Of a stretch of DNA of 64,000 bases, positions 10,486 through 21,500 are shown in pieces (position 1 is the first letter of the stretch; every line of letters begins with the position of its first letter). This stretch comes from Bryoerythrophyllum caledonicum (Eukaryota; Streptophyta; Bryopsida; Pottiales; Pottiaceae). The position numbers and the translations under genes are program-made. The stretch is from positions 10,608,190 to 10,672,189 of the forward strand of contig OZ020518.1 in assembly GCA_963971425.1 (NCBI GenBank), written 5' to 3'. The notes under the pieces were generated by a model that saw nothing but the letters and a program-made list of their open reading frames with translations, was not told the origin of the DNA and ran no database searches.

Positions 10486-10643
10486 ATTGCGGAAGCGTTT
10501 TCCTATGCGTAGAAGACGATCCTGCACCTAACCGCTCTTCGACCGGTGAAGCCACGGTGTGTGCAGTGTTGCAGAGGATTTTTAGACTTTGTGATTGTGA
10601 CAATGACGGCGCTCTCAATGTTGCAGAGCTTAACGACTTCCAG
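10486..10643 (+). pseudogene. Miro (mitochondrial Rho GTPase) exon fragment
   Basis: A segment bounded by acceptor (gatgcag) and donor (ccag|gttcct) encodes pieces of plant Miro between the first GTPase domain and EF-hand 1. First comes a 'SYA*KTILH' region with a TAG where Miro has Gln, then after a +1/-1 shift 'LQRIFRLCDCDNDGAL' and 'AELNDFQ'. The latter contains a canonical 12-residue EF loop (D-C-D-N-D-G-A-L-N-V-A-E). Miro is an outer-mitochondrial-membrane GTPase of about 640 residues involved in mitochondrial dynamics. Only about 50 residues are present, with a stop and a frameshift, so this is a non-functional captured fragment. No other Miro exon is seen nearby. Confidence 0.8.
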
Positions 10644-11059
10644 GTTCCTGCAATAAACTTCTCTTTAAATGGTGCGGAGGCCAGACGTGCTGGTTGTGTT
10701 GGGGCAAGCGCCAGATGGTGTGTCGGAACTGCAATGTATTAGGTCACCGAGGACGAGTCGCGGGAGCGACGATGTGTGTGTATGCGGAAGGTAAACCGTG
10801 GATTGCAGGAGAGTAAGAGAAAAGAAGCAGGTTTGGAATAGCTAAACCTTGCACCAGAACGGGCGCCCGCTCCTGTACATGATGATGCGCTACGTTTTGA
10901 ACCCGAGGTATGCTGTCAACCTGTACTGTGCTAGGTTGAAGTTCTGAGGTATGTGCCATCGGCATGAGTTTTTCTGCGGCGCAGTTTCTGAGACATCTGT
11001 GTTTTCTTGAGAAACCAGTTAGCAACGTTAAGGAACTCAATCCATACCAAATGGTATAG

Positions 11060-11620
11060 GACTGCCTACGGAAGCCGATAAAGGGGGTTTGAGTGGAGGA
11101 GGTCGTGTGCGTTTGCGGCCGCCTCCGGGTGTTGGTGATGGCGGTGCAAGTTGGCGGATGACAGCACTGGAAAGGGCACAAGAGCAAGCTGCACGAGAAG
11201 GAAAAAAACTGGATGAGGTTTGTGTTTTAGATACGTTCAGGTACAGAACTAACGTAGTAATCAAATTGCAGCGAAAGTGATGCAGTTGCGGCTACGAGGC
11301 AAACACAAAGAAGCAAGGGGAAGCTGCTGCAAGTATGGGAGAGGGAGCGACCTCTCGATAAAGAAGAAAAGGGGTCCGCACCTGGGCCATCGCAAATCCT
11401 TGCCAGGCTTGAGGCTTTGGGGAAGAAGACTTTAGAGTCTCGGAGGGAGAGCGCAGACAAAGCTATGGCAGGAATAATAGGTGAAAACAAGATGTATAAA
11501 GCAGAGGACGAGTATGATGATCTGGGTCCTCGTTCAGAGAAGAAGAAGAAACCTCCACAGGGACGTTCAAACCAACGCTCGACAGTACAAAATTACAGCC
11601 GCATCCAAACGCAAACGGAG
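11060..11620 (+). pseudogene. Exon-like fragments of an unidentified charged protein
   Basis: Two open segments separated by a possible 54-bp intron (11218-11271, gt...ag). The first ends 'ALERAQEQAAREGKKLDE'. The second, read from 11273, is open for more than 100 codons with a charged, helix-prone sequence including 'ILARLEALGKKTLESRR' and 'YKAEDEYDDLGPRSEKKKK'. The composition suggests a nuclear or RNA-processing protein, but I cannot name the family. The junction is not cleanly in frame, so the piece is probably degraded. It lies beside the Miro exon, between head-to-head F-box genes B and C. Confidence 0.45.
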
Positions 11621-11699
11621 CGGTGTGTATCATGTCACAGGCCCAAGCACAGGCTCACGATGGCGATTGCGAACTTGTCCTAAGTCACGTTACCTCCAA

Positions 11700-11849
11700 T
11701 TAGGAAGCCTCTTGTGAATGGCCATTCCTACGTAGTCCCTTGTAGAGAACCGGGTGGCGGGCGGGTATTGAGGATGGGGGAGCTCGACGGGACAACCGGG
11801 TTAGATCCGGCGCCTGTCATGGAATGAGCCGGGATACACCTGTACCCGG
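11700..11849. other. Spacer without recognised feature
   Basis: GC-richer spacer between the captured exon fragments and the 5' flank of F-box C. Nothing identified. Confidence 0.5.
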
Positions 11850-12437
11850 TTAGGCCTGGGACTTACCCGATCCTGTCACGATCTTCAACCCCCGCCTTTG
11901 TGCACTTCCCGCTCTGTTCCCATTTACATACAAAAGCGAAATGAATTGATGGTTCGGGAGTCGTTTGTTGTTTATTTTTGGTGAGGACGGTGATGTTATG
12001 AGGATGGAGCTGTAGGTTAATTGCTTTTGTGAGATCGGATTTGTAGAGTTTTTTGATGTGATGACGGAGTTTTGTGATGTTGTGAGGACGGAGGTGTGGA
12101 GTTTGTGACGTCTGTAAGGCCCGCCGTGAGGTTTTCTGAAATATTTGTCTGCGGCTATGGATGCATTTTTGGTGATTGCCTCGGGGTGAAATCTGAAGGC
12201 TCGTAGCAACGTGAGGAGTTTTTCGTGTTGTGAGATGGTAGAAATACTTGATTAGAGCTGTGGATGCCTGCTGGTTGTTTGATCTGAGAAATCGTGGCTA
12301 TCTGAGGAATTTTCTTGTTGTGAGACCTGTGAGATATCCTGTGTCTAGAGCTGATTAAGGTGAGATCCGATTAATCACGCTCAATCTGAGCGATTTTTGA
12401 GGTTCAAGAAATCTGCTCTTGGTGCTTGCATCTAGCA
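11850..12437 (+). promoter_or_regulatory. Conserved 5' flank of F-box C
   Basis: Nearly collinear with the inverted segment 43043-43640 upstream of F. Landmarks are 'ttatttttggtgaggacgg', 'gttatgaggatggagctgtaggttaattgcttttgtgag' and 'ggcccgccgtgaggttt'. The proximal 250 bp also resemble A, B, D and E. Probably promoter plus 5' UTR. Confidence 0.45.
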
Positions 12438-13604
12438 ATGGACGACAAACTATGGCGCAAACTCCCAGAGCACCTCCTCGACCACGTGCTCTCTTTCCTC
12501 TCAATCCCCGCCCTCTTCAGACTCCGCACCGTCTGCCGGAGAGTGAACGACCTCATCCACAACACCGGATTCGTCCATCACGCAACACAAGAGTACGTCG
12601 TCGCGCGCTGGTCGGCCGTATTAAACGACGAGTTGGAGGAGGAGAACTATTATCAGTACTTTTTGACGCAGGGCTACAGCTTCCTGGACGTGCACTCGAA
12701 GCGATGGTACACCATCTCGTCATGCATCGAGCCACCGCTCGAATTCCGAGAAGTAGGCGACAGCGTGGCCATGGACGGCGGCCTCGTCTGCGATGTTGTC
12801 CTAGATGTTGATGACAGCATTTTATTCTTCCTCGCCAACCCCGTAGGTTACGAAACCCGCAGGTTACCTTTACCGCTGACTTCTTACAACGGCAATGTCG
12901 AGATGAGAGTCGACATGGCAGTCGCAGAGCGCACTTGCACGATCTTCCTTATGCCCGGCCGACCCAGGGACGAGTCTCGACATCCCCCGATGGTTACGTA
13001 CGACACAACATCCAACCAGTGGCGGACAGCAGCAGATCTTCCCTCGCTCCCCACCGGTCAAGAATCGTGCGTTGAATGCAGCGTCGTCTTCGGAGGATCT
13101 CTCTACGTGCTGCTTATCCCGTTCGCCAAACGGGACGCGACGGAGCACTGGCTATGGCGCTACGACCTCTTGTGCTGGAGGGACACCGGCGTTGCGATAC
13201 GCGGCTGCGTTCTCGCAGACCCGAAGCTGATGGCGAGCGGGGGTTCCCGCATGCTGCTTGCGGCGTGGAAGCAGTCTAGCTCCGGGGAGTTTACCTACGA
13301 GTTGAGCGAGGTGGATCTGGAGCGAAGGGTGGTGGAGGCGGTGGTGAGCGTGGACGTGGATCGGTTGTTCGGCGTTGTGAATCGGCGTCTGGGGTCTGTG
13401 CACGCGATGAGCATGGGTGAGTCCGTGGTGGTGGTGAATAAGGCAACCGGAGCTGTGAGGATTTACGATCTGCGAACCGGTGAGTGGGATGAGTCGGTGC
13501 CGGATCATCCTGCTGCTGCGATGGAGGGGTTCGGGGAATTTTTTACGTGGTATGGGAAGGTCATGCCCGTGAATCTGCCGAGCAGTACACTCTGGATTAG
13601 GTGA
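12438..13604 (+). CDS. F-box/kelch-like protein C, C-terminally clipped
   Basis: Predicted 388-residue F-box protein: F-box at the N terminus (LWRKLPEHLLDHVLSFLS...VCRRVNDLI), then the kelch-like region ('VTYDTTSNQWRTAADLP', 'VRIYDLRTGEWDESVP'). By family it is an SCF substrate adaptor. The start is the conserved ATG. Note 'VCRRVNDL', where the other copies have Trp in this F-box position. An 8-bp deletion near the end changes the family ending 'LWIHESGDA' to 'LWIR' and stop, removing about five residues; F carries the same deletion. The rest of the frame is intact, so the product may still fold. It lies head-to-head with B across the captured-exon region. Confidence 0.86.
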   Translation: MDDKLWRKLPEHLLDHVLSFLSIPALFRLRTVCRRVNDLIHNTGFVHHATQEYVVARWSAVLNDELEEENYYQYFLTQGYSFLDVHSKRWYTISSCIEPPLEFREVGDSVAMDGGLVCDVVLDVDDSILFFLANPVGYETRRLPLPLTSYNGNVEMRVDMAVAERTCTIFLMPGRPRDESRHPPMVTYDTTSNQWRTAADLPSLPTGQESCVECSVVFGGSLYVLLIPFAKRDATEHWLWRYDLLCWRDTGVAIRGCVLADPKLMASGGSRMLLAAWKQSSSGEFTYELSEVDLERRVVEAVVSVDVDRLFGVVNRRLGSVHAMSMGESVVVVNKATGAVRIYDLRTGEWDESVPDHPAAAMEGFGEFFTWYGKVMPVNLPSSTLWIR

Positions 13605-14210
13605 TGCTTGAAGCGTGTCCAACTTGTACAACCTGAAGCTCGACGGTGGATTTCAGTCTGCATGTGGAACGCATCCATTATGCACCACCTCATACAATAC
13701 ATTCCTCAGGTACCCTTTGCATGTGTCTTCTTTTCAAGCGAAAGACCGCATGTTCGTTTTTGTCAGTGATTAGCAGTACGAGCATAGTACTTTACAAAGC
13801 CTAGCAGCTGGATGCTTGCTCTTTCAATAGGTTCACAATCTTCCAATGCTCCTTCCGTCGATCAGCCTGATGCGTGGAGTGATAGGTGCATGTAAACCTA
13901 AAAAGTCTGCACTATTTGTACATGTTGTGTCTGCAAGGCGTGTTGAAAATCAACTGGAACCAAACTCCTGGTTAGACAGCAGAGGGCTTCGAGACACGGA
14001 TCAGTAGCATGGCAGCCTCTTGACAAGGGCCTCTAGATCACTTCCTGAATAACCTGTTTAAAACAAGTGCAAAACAAGATGACTAACCAACATGGTTATT
14101 TTGCAACACATGAGGACAAAAGTGTTCATTGCCATAGCTGAACCTGAAATGAATCACTTCTAGGAAAGCGGCCAAATTGTGTACCAATCCAAAGAAGAAA
14201 ACCATTGTCG
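13605..14210 (+). repeat. 3' flank of the F-box C unit
   Basis: Matches the 3' flank of D (about 32310-32880) over roughly 600 bp, including 'aaaacaagtgcaaaacaag', 'gactaaccaacatgg' and 'gtgtaccaatcca.agaaga'. It shares shorter parts with B and F. This shows that whole units of 2 kb or more were duplicated. Confidence 0.65.
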
Positions 14211-15146
14211 TTCTTTTCTTGTTCCACATTTGATTGTCCTTTACATACTACTGTACATCCTTTTCTTCTTGGCCCCTAAATGGCATTTGGGCTCCTAAAG
14301 AGCATATGCCATTTTTGACAAGTTTCTATGATGTCACTTATTATCACAATTTTTTAATTTTTTTATGAAGATGTGTCATAGTATTATCTTCATGGAAATA
14401 TGATTTATTTTCACACAAACTTGTACAATATAAATTATGCTTTTCTAAGTGTCTTTATTGGGTAACTCCGAATTTTTTGGCACGACCTGCTAAACACATT
14501 GATATTTTTTTTATACAAATTCACAAGAATAATTTGATAATTACAAGGATGGTGTGAATCTTTTTTTTTTACCATTTGAAGTCCAAATACATAACAAATT
14601 ATATCCACAAATAACTAAATTGTGTCTAGGCAATTTTGAAACTTTTACTTCTTGCACACTTGTTTCAAATATGCTACTTCTGAAAATTGAAGTACAACCG
14701 AGTGAGATCATGTTAATCATGATGGTATCAAATTTAGACTCTGTGTAATGCAAAAATGTACGTTCAAGTGAAATCAAAGTATGCTAATCTTACCAATACA
14801 CTGAAGAAGAATTAACCTTATGTTTACTTCAAATCTCTCAATTTGTGTGGTTCAGTTTAAAGAAATTTTGTGAGCATGTTATTTGTACATGTTTCAGATT
14901 TTTTGTTTTCTCAATTCAACTATTTTTTTCTTATTTCCAATTCTATATGTCTTTTTAGAGCTTGAATTTAGTGAGTTTCCTCAGCCACTACAATCTAATA
15001 TTATTATTTAAATATTTTTTTGGCAATAAACTATCATTTTTTTGTTGATGTATTGATTTTATTTTATTTGAGGTACTATACAAAGAGCTCCAATCTAAAC
15101 AATGTTCAAAAAGGTTTGTTTTTTAATGAAGAAGAACATGTTCTAA
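14211..15146. other. AT-rich intergenic region
   Basis: No gene recognised. It contains the repeat copy at about 14955-15110 described at 7340-7510. The rest is AT-rich and unassigned. Confidence 0.5.
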
Positions 15147-15149
15147 TTA

Positions 15150-15651
15150 GGGGCGCTTTACACTATGGACCATGAGGATTGACCAAGAGAAATCATTTAT
15201 TTTCATGGTCACGGCTCTTGGTCTAGAGCCATGACCTTGAAAAATGAAAAATCATTTTTTGAGTGTCTTGGTCACTTCTCATAGTGTAAAGTGTATTTGG
15301 ATCAAGACAAGTATGGGCTGAATTTTTAAAGTATATTTACAAATCCGAGAAAAAACCTAATAAAAAATAACAAATCAATAAATTTCAGCAAATCATTGAT
15401 TTTTAACTCAACGATCCTCTTGATTTCTGTTGAGTCGGCCTATTTGCCTCGACCCAACTAAAAACCCATTCAACCAAGAAACATTATCCACTCGGCAAAA
15501 AATAGCATACCTAGGTAACCTCAAACTCCGTGGTCAATCTTTTTTTTTCAAGGTAGTGTAAAGCAAACTTGGACCGGGACGACTTCCTTGGCCAATTACA
15601 GATATTAGAGGGCCGTGGTCAATGTCCATGGTCTGTAGTGTAAAGCGCCCC
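15150..15651. mobile_element. Tourist-like MITE (PIF/Harbinger type)
   Basis: A 502-bp element with terminal inverted repeats starting GGGGCGCTTTACACTA (left from 15150, right ending 15651), similar over about 37 bp. It is flanked by a 3-bp TTA duplication (15147-15149 and 15652-15654). TIRs beginning with G-runs and TTA/TAA duplications are typical of PIF/Harbinger-derived Tourist MITEs. There is no coding capacity, so it would have needed a transposase in trans. A Harbinger-type transposase fossil lies at 27.9-28.4 kb, but I cannot show that the two are related. Confidence 0.82.
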
Positions 15652-15654
15652 TTA

Positions 15655-16449
15655 GGTCAAAATAATTCTTTGTTATTTGCATGGTAAGTTGTTTAACAAT
15701 TGAACGTATCTTTCATCTTCTTGTTGGCACATTTGATCTATGAGTACTATGTTGTTTTGACATAACATATGTTTTTCAAAAATCCTTGCTATCATACTCT
15801 TTTGATTTCTCTTTGTAAAGTGAATTATTGGTTGTATATCTTGTTTATATAATGGGGTATTTTTAATAGTGGAGATGGGATAAAATTTCCCAAAATAAAT
15901 TTCCATTTTTTTATATTCTTGAAAACATGCCAATGAGACCAACAAGCCTAAGAAGCGTAACAAGCTTGACCATTCATATTTACAGTTCTTTGGAAATATA
16001 GAGAAAGCAAGTTAGGCTTATGAAAGTTGTATAATCTGTGAATATTTGTCAATGGTTGTATTTGGATTTGCCATGTGAGGAGCACAATCCATCATAGGGG
16101 AGCATGCATGAGGATAATGCTTTGCAATCAAGTGTTGACAACAATCCGGAAGTGGTGATTACTATTGCAAGAGATTTCATGTCCTTTTCTAGGAAGATGT
16201 TGGATTCTTCTAAAATCAATGAGTTGCTTTGTCGTCCCTGGCAGGGAATCACTTCGATCTAAGAGGCGTCTTAGGAGCCGGGAGCGTCTTTGTGTACTCA
16301 AAGTTTTCTTACTAAATTAGAAGAAGTTGCCCAAAATTAATTTCATTTTCCTATACAGATTAGAGATATGTATTTTTTTTTTCTCATTTGGATTTTCTAG
16401 CTTTAAAAAAACCATGAACCTTTGTTTTCAACATTTAAATTTTTTGTCA
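15655..16449. other. AT-rich region, nothing recognised
   Basis: Short open frames only, with no domain resemblance. It separates the Tourist-like MITE from the left end of the gypsy-like element. Confidence 0.45.
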
Positions 16450-16809
16450 TGTTCGGCGCGTTGGAGGATTTGTGCAGGTTGGTTTATGGGTTGTAAACCA
16501 ACTAGGAGGTTAAGTGGCCAAAGGAAGACCTCGATTCTAGCTCTAGTTGGTAATTAGAGCTAGTATTTGAGTCTTTTGACTTTTAGGGCATTGGTGGTGT
16601 ATTTTGACACCTCATTTGAAACTTGGAGTCCAAATGACCTCCACGTGTAGTTGAAGGAGACTCATCTTTCTCAAGTTGAGTCTCCCATGTGATGGAGTGA
16701 GGGAGTGCGTGCGTGCGTGCGTGCACTTTGTTAGCTTCATTGTTATTCTACGATCATTCTTTAAGAATGGCATTGACTTAACTTGTTGTATGTTTACAAG
16801 TGGATTTCA
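16450..16809 (+). repeat. Left LTR-like direct repeat of the gypsy-like element
   Basis: Direct match to 26212-26567 over its full length, from 'gttcggcgcgttggagga' to 'gtttacaagtggatttca'. It starts TG and ends CA. The 4-bp length difference is mostly one unit of a 'gcgtgcgtgcgtgc' microsatellite. It may be only the 3' part of the original LTR, because the right copy is preceded by a 240-bp block that is missing here. Confidence 0.75.
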
Positions 16810-17214
16810 CCTGATTATTACTTGAGAAAGATCATCACTTTGATATGGGTGTAGTCTTAGTGGATTTTTAACTCTTAAAACCCTCAAAGTCTTGTGTTTA
16901 GAGTGTTTTTAGAGCTTTGTTTGAGTGCTGATTTTTTTGCAAGGATTCAAGCTTGCCTAGAAGGGAATGGATGAAAGTTAGAGACAAGGTTAGAAGAGGT
17001 GGTGGAGAGCAAAACAATGGACATAGAGTTGGATGATGTTCCGTTGACACTTACATCATCCACATGAAGTGGGAGTCGTCATCTAGATCCACTTTTGTAA
17101 GAGGTTGATGGTTGAGGAGGAAGATGGACGTTGGCAATTGCGTCGTGGAGGGAGGGGTTGGAGTGCGGGGTACGTAGAGGCGGTGCAGTATGACGGTAAG
17201 TAGGTTGGACGAGT

Positions 17215-17546
17215 CGAGGACGAATCCACTTCTGGGACCAGCACGCTAGCGCTTCAGGTCCACGGTTTCACTCAGAGCCTTGGCCTCGACTTTCTTGATG
17301 TCATAGCTCTTGCGGCGCTCAAGAAACTCTTCCCGGTAGCGTGAAGGCTACACGTGCTCAATACGTACATGCAAACGCTTCTGAATTATCTTGTTTCCAA
17401 CTTTTTTGTTCATGACGATGCCAACGGCGCGCTTCGTGACATTCCAGACGATGCCAGTGCGACCATGGTAGAACTTGTGCAGCATGTCTTTGTGGATAGT
17501 GTTGTTCACCTTGATGTCGACAGAGTCGCCGATCTTAAAGGAGGGG
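17215..17546 (-). pseudogene. Ribosomal protein eL21 pseudogene
   Basis: Minus-strand translation gives an uninterrupted match to the central part of large-subunit ribosomal protein eL21 (RPL21), including '[18 protein letters not shown]' and '[16 protein letters not shown]'. A TAG follows where Gln is expected (17348-17350), then 'PSRYREEF', 'VEAKALSETVDLKR', another TAG (17246-17248) and a degraded C terminus. The N-terminal 35-40 residues are missing, and there is no intron in the matched part, so a processed copy is plausible. It lies antisense in the leader of the gypsy-like element, either transduced by it or inserted independently. It cannot encode a functional protein. Confidence 0.85.
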
Positions 17547-17549
17547 GTG

Positions 17550-18499
17550 GATCACTATTAGGTGGCCAGAATTGGGATTAGCATGGAGTAGCAAGTGAGA
17601 GAGACGATTTCGTTTTTGGAGGTTGTTACTTTGGAGGTTCCGTCGAATTCTCTGATGTTGTTTTGGTATTCGAGGCAACGGCAGACCGATGGAGCAGCGG
17701 GCCCCGACCAAGACGAGTTGTGAGGTGTGTGTGAGGCGTCCACGGAGTACGGTGGTGTGTCTGATTTGCGCGTGCCTAGGTGTGAGCGCTTCTTGTCCCG
17801 ATCTCAAAAGTGTTTGCGGATCTGTGCGAGCGTTGTTTGCGGTGAGGGTGGTTTTTGTACGAGGCAAGCGCTGCTAGGCATTGCAGCGTGGAAGAAGTGC
17901 AAGATGAGTGGACGAGGCGAGCAATTGGAATCAAGTTCGGCTGGAGGCCTAGGGTTTGTACAGTGGAGTGAGAGCCTTCTACGTGTTTGTTTTCGAGCTG
18001 GAACAGAAGGACACACTTTCCATCTAGTTTTATTCAATTTGCAGTCTAACCAGGTTGTACCACTGCTTGGTTGTATTGTTGAAAGCGTTTTCTTTGAGCT
18101 AGATCGGCAGGTATCCTTATTTGGCAGGTACCCTAACCCGGGCAGTACCCTTCGCCGTATCAATTTTTATATTCCGTACCCGTATTCAATATTGGTATGG
18201 TATGTGTATCCACACCCGTACCTCGATGTGTCTGGAAATTAGCAGCAATTGTGTATACACTAGTGATTCACTATGGTAGAGTTGGTTAGTTCACAATTTC
18301 GTTCACACTCGGACCGTGGTGTAGGGAGGTGGATGGATAAAACTCGATCACAACGGACGATATTGGATCCCTCATTTAAGTGACTCTTCCTTTGTTTTAA
18401 TTTCATTTATTTGAGCTGAATCTAGGGAGATGAATTGCTGAACGATCATCCAAGAAGATTGCCATTGAAGTGTATTCGGTTTCAGTCAGACCATGGACC
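17550..18499 (+). other. Leader region between LTR-like repeat and gag
   Basis: Contains a 171-codon plus-strand open frame (17727-18242) with no recognisable domain. I see no primer-binding site matching initiator tRNA-Met. Probably untranslated leader or remnants of captured sequence. Confidence 0.35.
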
Positions 18500-20278
18500 A
18501 TGACTAGAAGAGGTAAGACTAAGAAATCCGAGGAGACTAGTGTGTCAAAGGTGGAAATTAGTAGGGAGGTGTTGGACACCTTGATCTCGTGTTTAAAGAG
18601 CCTATAAGTGAAAGGCTCTCACTCCATGGCAAGTGATAGTGGTAGGGACACAAGTTCTCTCCCGTAGCCAAGTCCCACACGGGCTCTCAAGATTTATACA
18701 AACCCGACACTAAGGTTTTGAGTGTGGAATCTATAAAGAATTGGACTACTTTGGATGGAATTCGTAAGATTTGAGGACTTCGGGCAAAGGACGGTGTCCT
18801 TGCACCATTGTGCCGCGCTCGAGGTCTAGTGGACACTAAGGACTTGGTGATTGCGGGAATGGCAGTTGTGTTGAGGAATTTTGGATCGATGTATACCATG
18901 GAAATGGAGGATTTTTCTCAAGGTATTGAATTACCCCCATTCTCTCTCATCTTCACTAAATTTAAGAGTGAAGGCTTCGCGTTCTACAGCACGTGGCAGT
19001 GGGAGGTAGGCACTTGGAGGGAACGGGCTAGCAGTGTGTGGAACACAGTTACCTTGAAATTGCTCAACCGAGAAGTGTTGTCTACCATTTACGCACCGGA
19101 GATGAAAGGCACCCATGAAGCATGGAGTTACGTTGAGTAAATCACTTAACTCTCAACCTGGATACGCAGAAGGGTCCGGTTTCACTCAGAGAAACACCTT
19201 CTTTGCAGTCGGTGTCCTTGAACAGGTGTTGAAGGATATTGTCACTCACCAGGAAGAGGTAGAAGGTCCAATTTTACCATTGATGGAAGAGGAAGAACTT
19301 TTAGACAAACATGAGGTAGATGTTGTAGGGCATTTTTGGGTGTTTAAAGGGAGCTCTACTAGCAAATTATGGAGAATTTGAGGAGGCCCATTTTCCAAAA
19401 ATTATGGCTTGAAGAGACTTCTACGCACCAAACTACGTGGATGTATTTGGTAGAGCACCGGGTTACATCACCACTTCTGTCTAAGGGGAAGAAGGAGGAA
19501 GGCACGAGCACTGTGGAAGATATGGTGCAACCAGAAAAGCTCGTAATCTATCCACCCCCATTCAACCCCGCAACTAGGTTTTTTGTGCAACTTAATAAAG
19601 ACTATCAAAGGCAAAGGGCGGATAAAATAAAGGCCCTTCGTTCCTTCACACGAGGCGGTGACGAGTCTCTAAGAGAGGCTCATATAAGAATAAGAAGACT
19701 TATTTCAGCCACTCGCGGGGTCCAGAACAACAGGCAATGCAACATTGGTATAGTATTATGGACAAGGAATTGAAGACCTTGATTTGCAATAAGGCATTGC
19801 GATTGGGGGTGCCAACTACACTACGGTTTTGATTTTGAAACCTCGGAGCACATTGAGATCAATTTACTAGAAGACAAGGCAGCCATGGAATTTCTCAAAC
19901 ATGAAGAGATGGTCCCGGAGAAGGTTAAGGTGGCCAAGGTGGCTCTTCCTTCCTATACCGCGGACACGGGTGCCTTGTGCTTTAAAGGTGGAAAGCCATG
20001 ACATCAGAGGAAAGATTGTAAAGAAGGTAAGACTTCCACACCTCAAGCTGGAGGTTTCTACTCTGGTTGTGGTGCCAAGGGACACGCGGAGGCCAACTAT
20101 TGAAAGCTTCATCCGGAGTTAAAGCCTTCCGAGAGCAAGGAAGCTAAAGCAGGAGGCAAGGAGAAGGAGTCCAAGCCAGTAGAAGAGAATAGAAGAGTTG
20201 GAAGGCTAAATTTGCGGAGTTGGAGGCAAAGATGGAAGCAATGAGTGTCAACACTACTGTGAAAGCTGACAATCCTTA
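18500..20278 (+). pseudogene. Ty3/gypsy gag remnant with two degenerate zinc knuckles
   Basis: The capsid/nucleocapsid gene of the element. A likely start ATG at 18500 (MTRRGKTKKSEE) is followed by a stop after about 35 codons, and the remaining gag is spread over three frames. Around 19570-19790 is a retrotransposon-gag signature ('KIKALRSFTRGGDESLREAH', 'RRLISATRG'). Two nucleocapsid CCHC knuckles follow. At 19978-20019 the second Cys is Gly and a TGA interrupts the loop. At 20059-20100 (YSGCGAKGHAEANY) the first and last Cys are Tyr. Gag would package element RNA; this one cannot. Confidence 0.78.
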
Positions 20279-20318
20279 AGTAACTCCTAATTTTCATGTT
20301 GGGGGCGACTTTAGTTCC

Positions 20319-21236
20319 GTGGATGATGAATTTGAAGACTTCATGTTGAGTGGCATGGCACTTGCCATTAAGGATGGCACACGAGAGGTCTATGCCCTTA
20401 CACGGAGCCAGACCCCAGTTTCCAAGGACGTTCCACTCGGAGCTAGTGCAACTCTAGATCTTCAACATGGAAAGGATAACCGGCAAGCACGGTTGCTCCA
20501 GTCCTTCACGTTGGAGAAGATGGTATCCACGTCGTCTATGGTGCCTCCACCACAACCGGTGGCGACATCCAAACAATCCTTACTACGAGTTGGAGGGCAC
20601 ACGGGAGTTCGTGAGGAAATTATGGAAGTAACAACCTCCATATGCAAAGCTTTTTTGTTTTCTGCTAAGGTGTTGTCACATTATAACTTTAATGTGGCAG
20701 AGGTTTTTAAAATGACGGCCTCAATGTGTGAGTTGGACAACTCTACGGGTGTCAATGTGTTGAAGACGGAGGTGATCGAGGTAGAGGTAGAGAAGAGCCA
20801 GAGTTACAACATGGACGAGCTCCATTCAGCAACCATGCGTGTGAAGAGAATGGCCGCCAGACCTATAATCGAGAGGTCATCCATTACACCTGGTGTGGTG
20901 GTGGTTGACAATTTCCAAGGTATTTTCCAACTTATTGTGCCAAAGGGAAGGATTTTTGTACCTCAACGTGTGCTTTTGGATTTAGGAGTTCAACCTTTGA
21001 TACTCGGAGCATCCGCTATTGAAGGGTTGGGTCTGACTGGGGATACCCTGGAGAAGTGTCCATGGACAATTAACATGTCCATGGGGGGTCAAAGCACACT
21101 ACACGCATCACAAGAGATGGGCGGAAGGCTCAGCTATAAGCTCAATTTGTTCGAGTTCTTACTAGTAATCTTGCTTATGTATTTGCCTTCTCTAGATGTT
21201 GAATGTGGAATTTTCATGGTTTCATGCAAGTTTTGA
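20319..21236 (+). pseudogene. Retropepsin-like protease region of the gypsy-like element
   Basis: A 305-codon open stretch. Its C-terminal third matches the retroviral-type aspartic protease core: 'GRIFVPQRVLLDLGVQPLIL' followed by 'GASAIEGLGL'. The catalytic Asp-Thr/Ser-Gly is Asp-Leu-Gly here (about 20979-20987), which should abolish activity. The N-terminal two thirds are an acidic linker with no known domain. It directly precedes the methyltransferase domain. Confidence 0.72.
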
Positions 21237-21500
21237 GGATTCCCCTGTTGTTAACCACACTTCACAGTAAGTGGATGTCCACATGGGCAACACGATTGTT
21301 GAAGAGGCAGAGTGATCATATCAACATAGGATTTAGGCGGTGTGGAGCAACACCATCTAGTTGAGGCAGGCCGCAGAGTTAGCAGTGGAAGAAGCATAGC
21401 AACATTCTATGCTACTACAGATACAACATGAGCCCGGAGTTGAGCAAGACTTGGGCCTCTTTTGGAGACTTCTACCATCCATTGGAAGGCACCAACGGAT

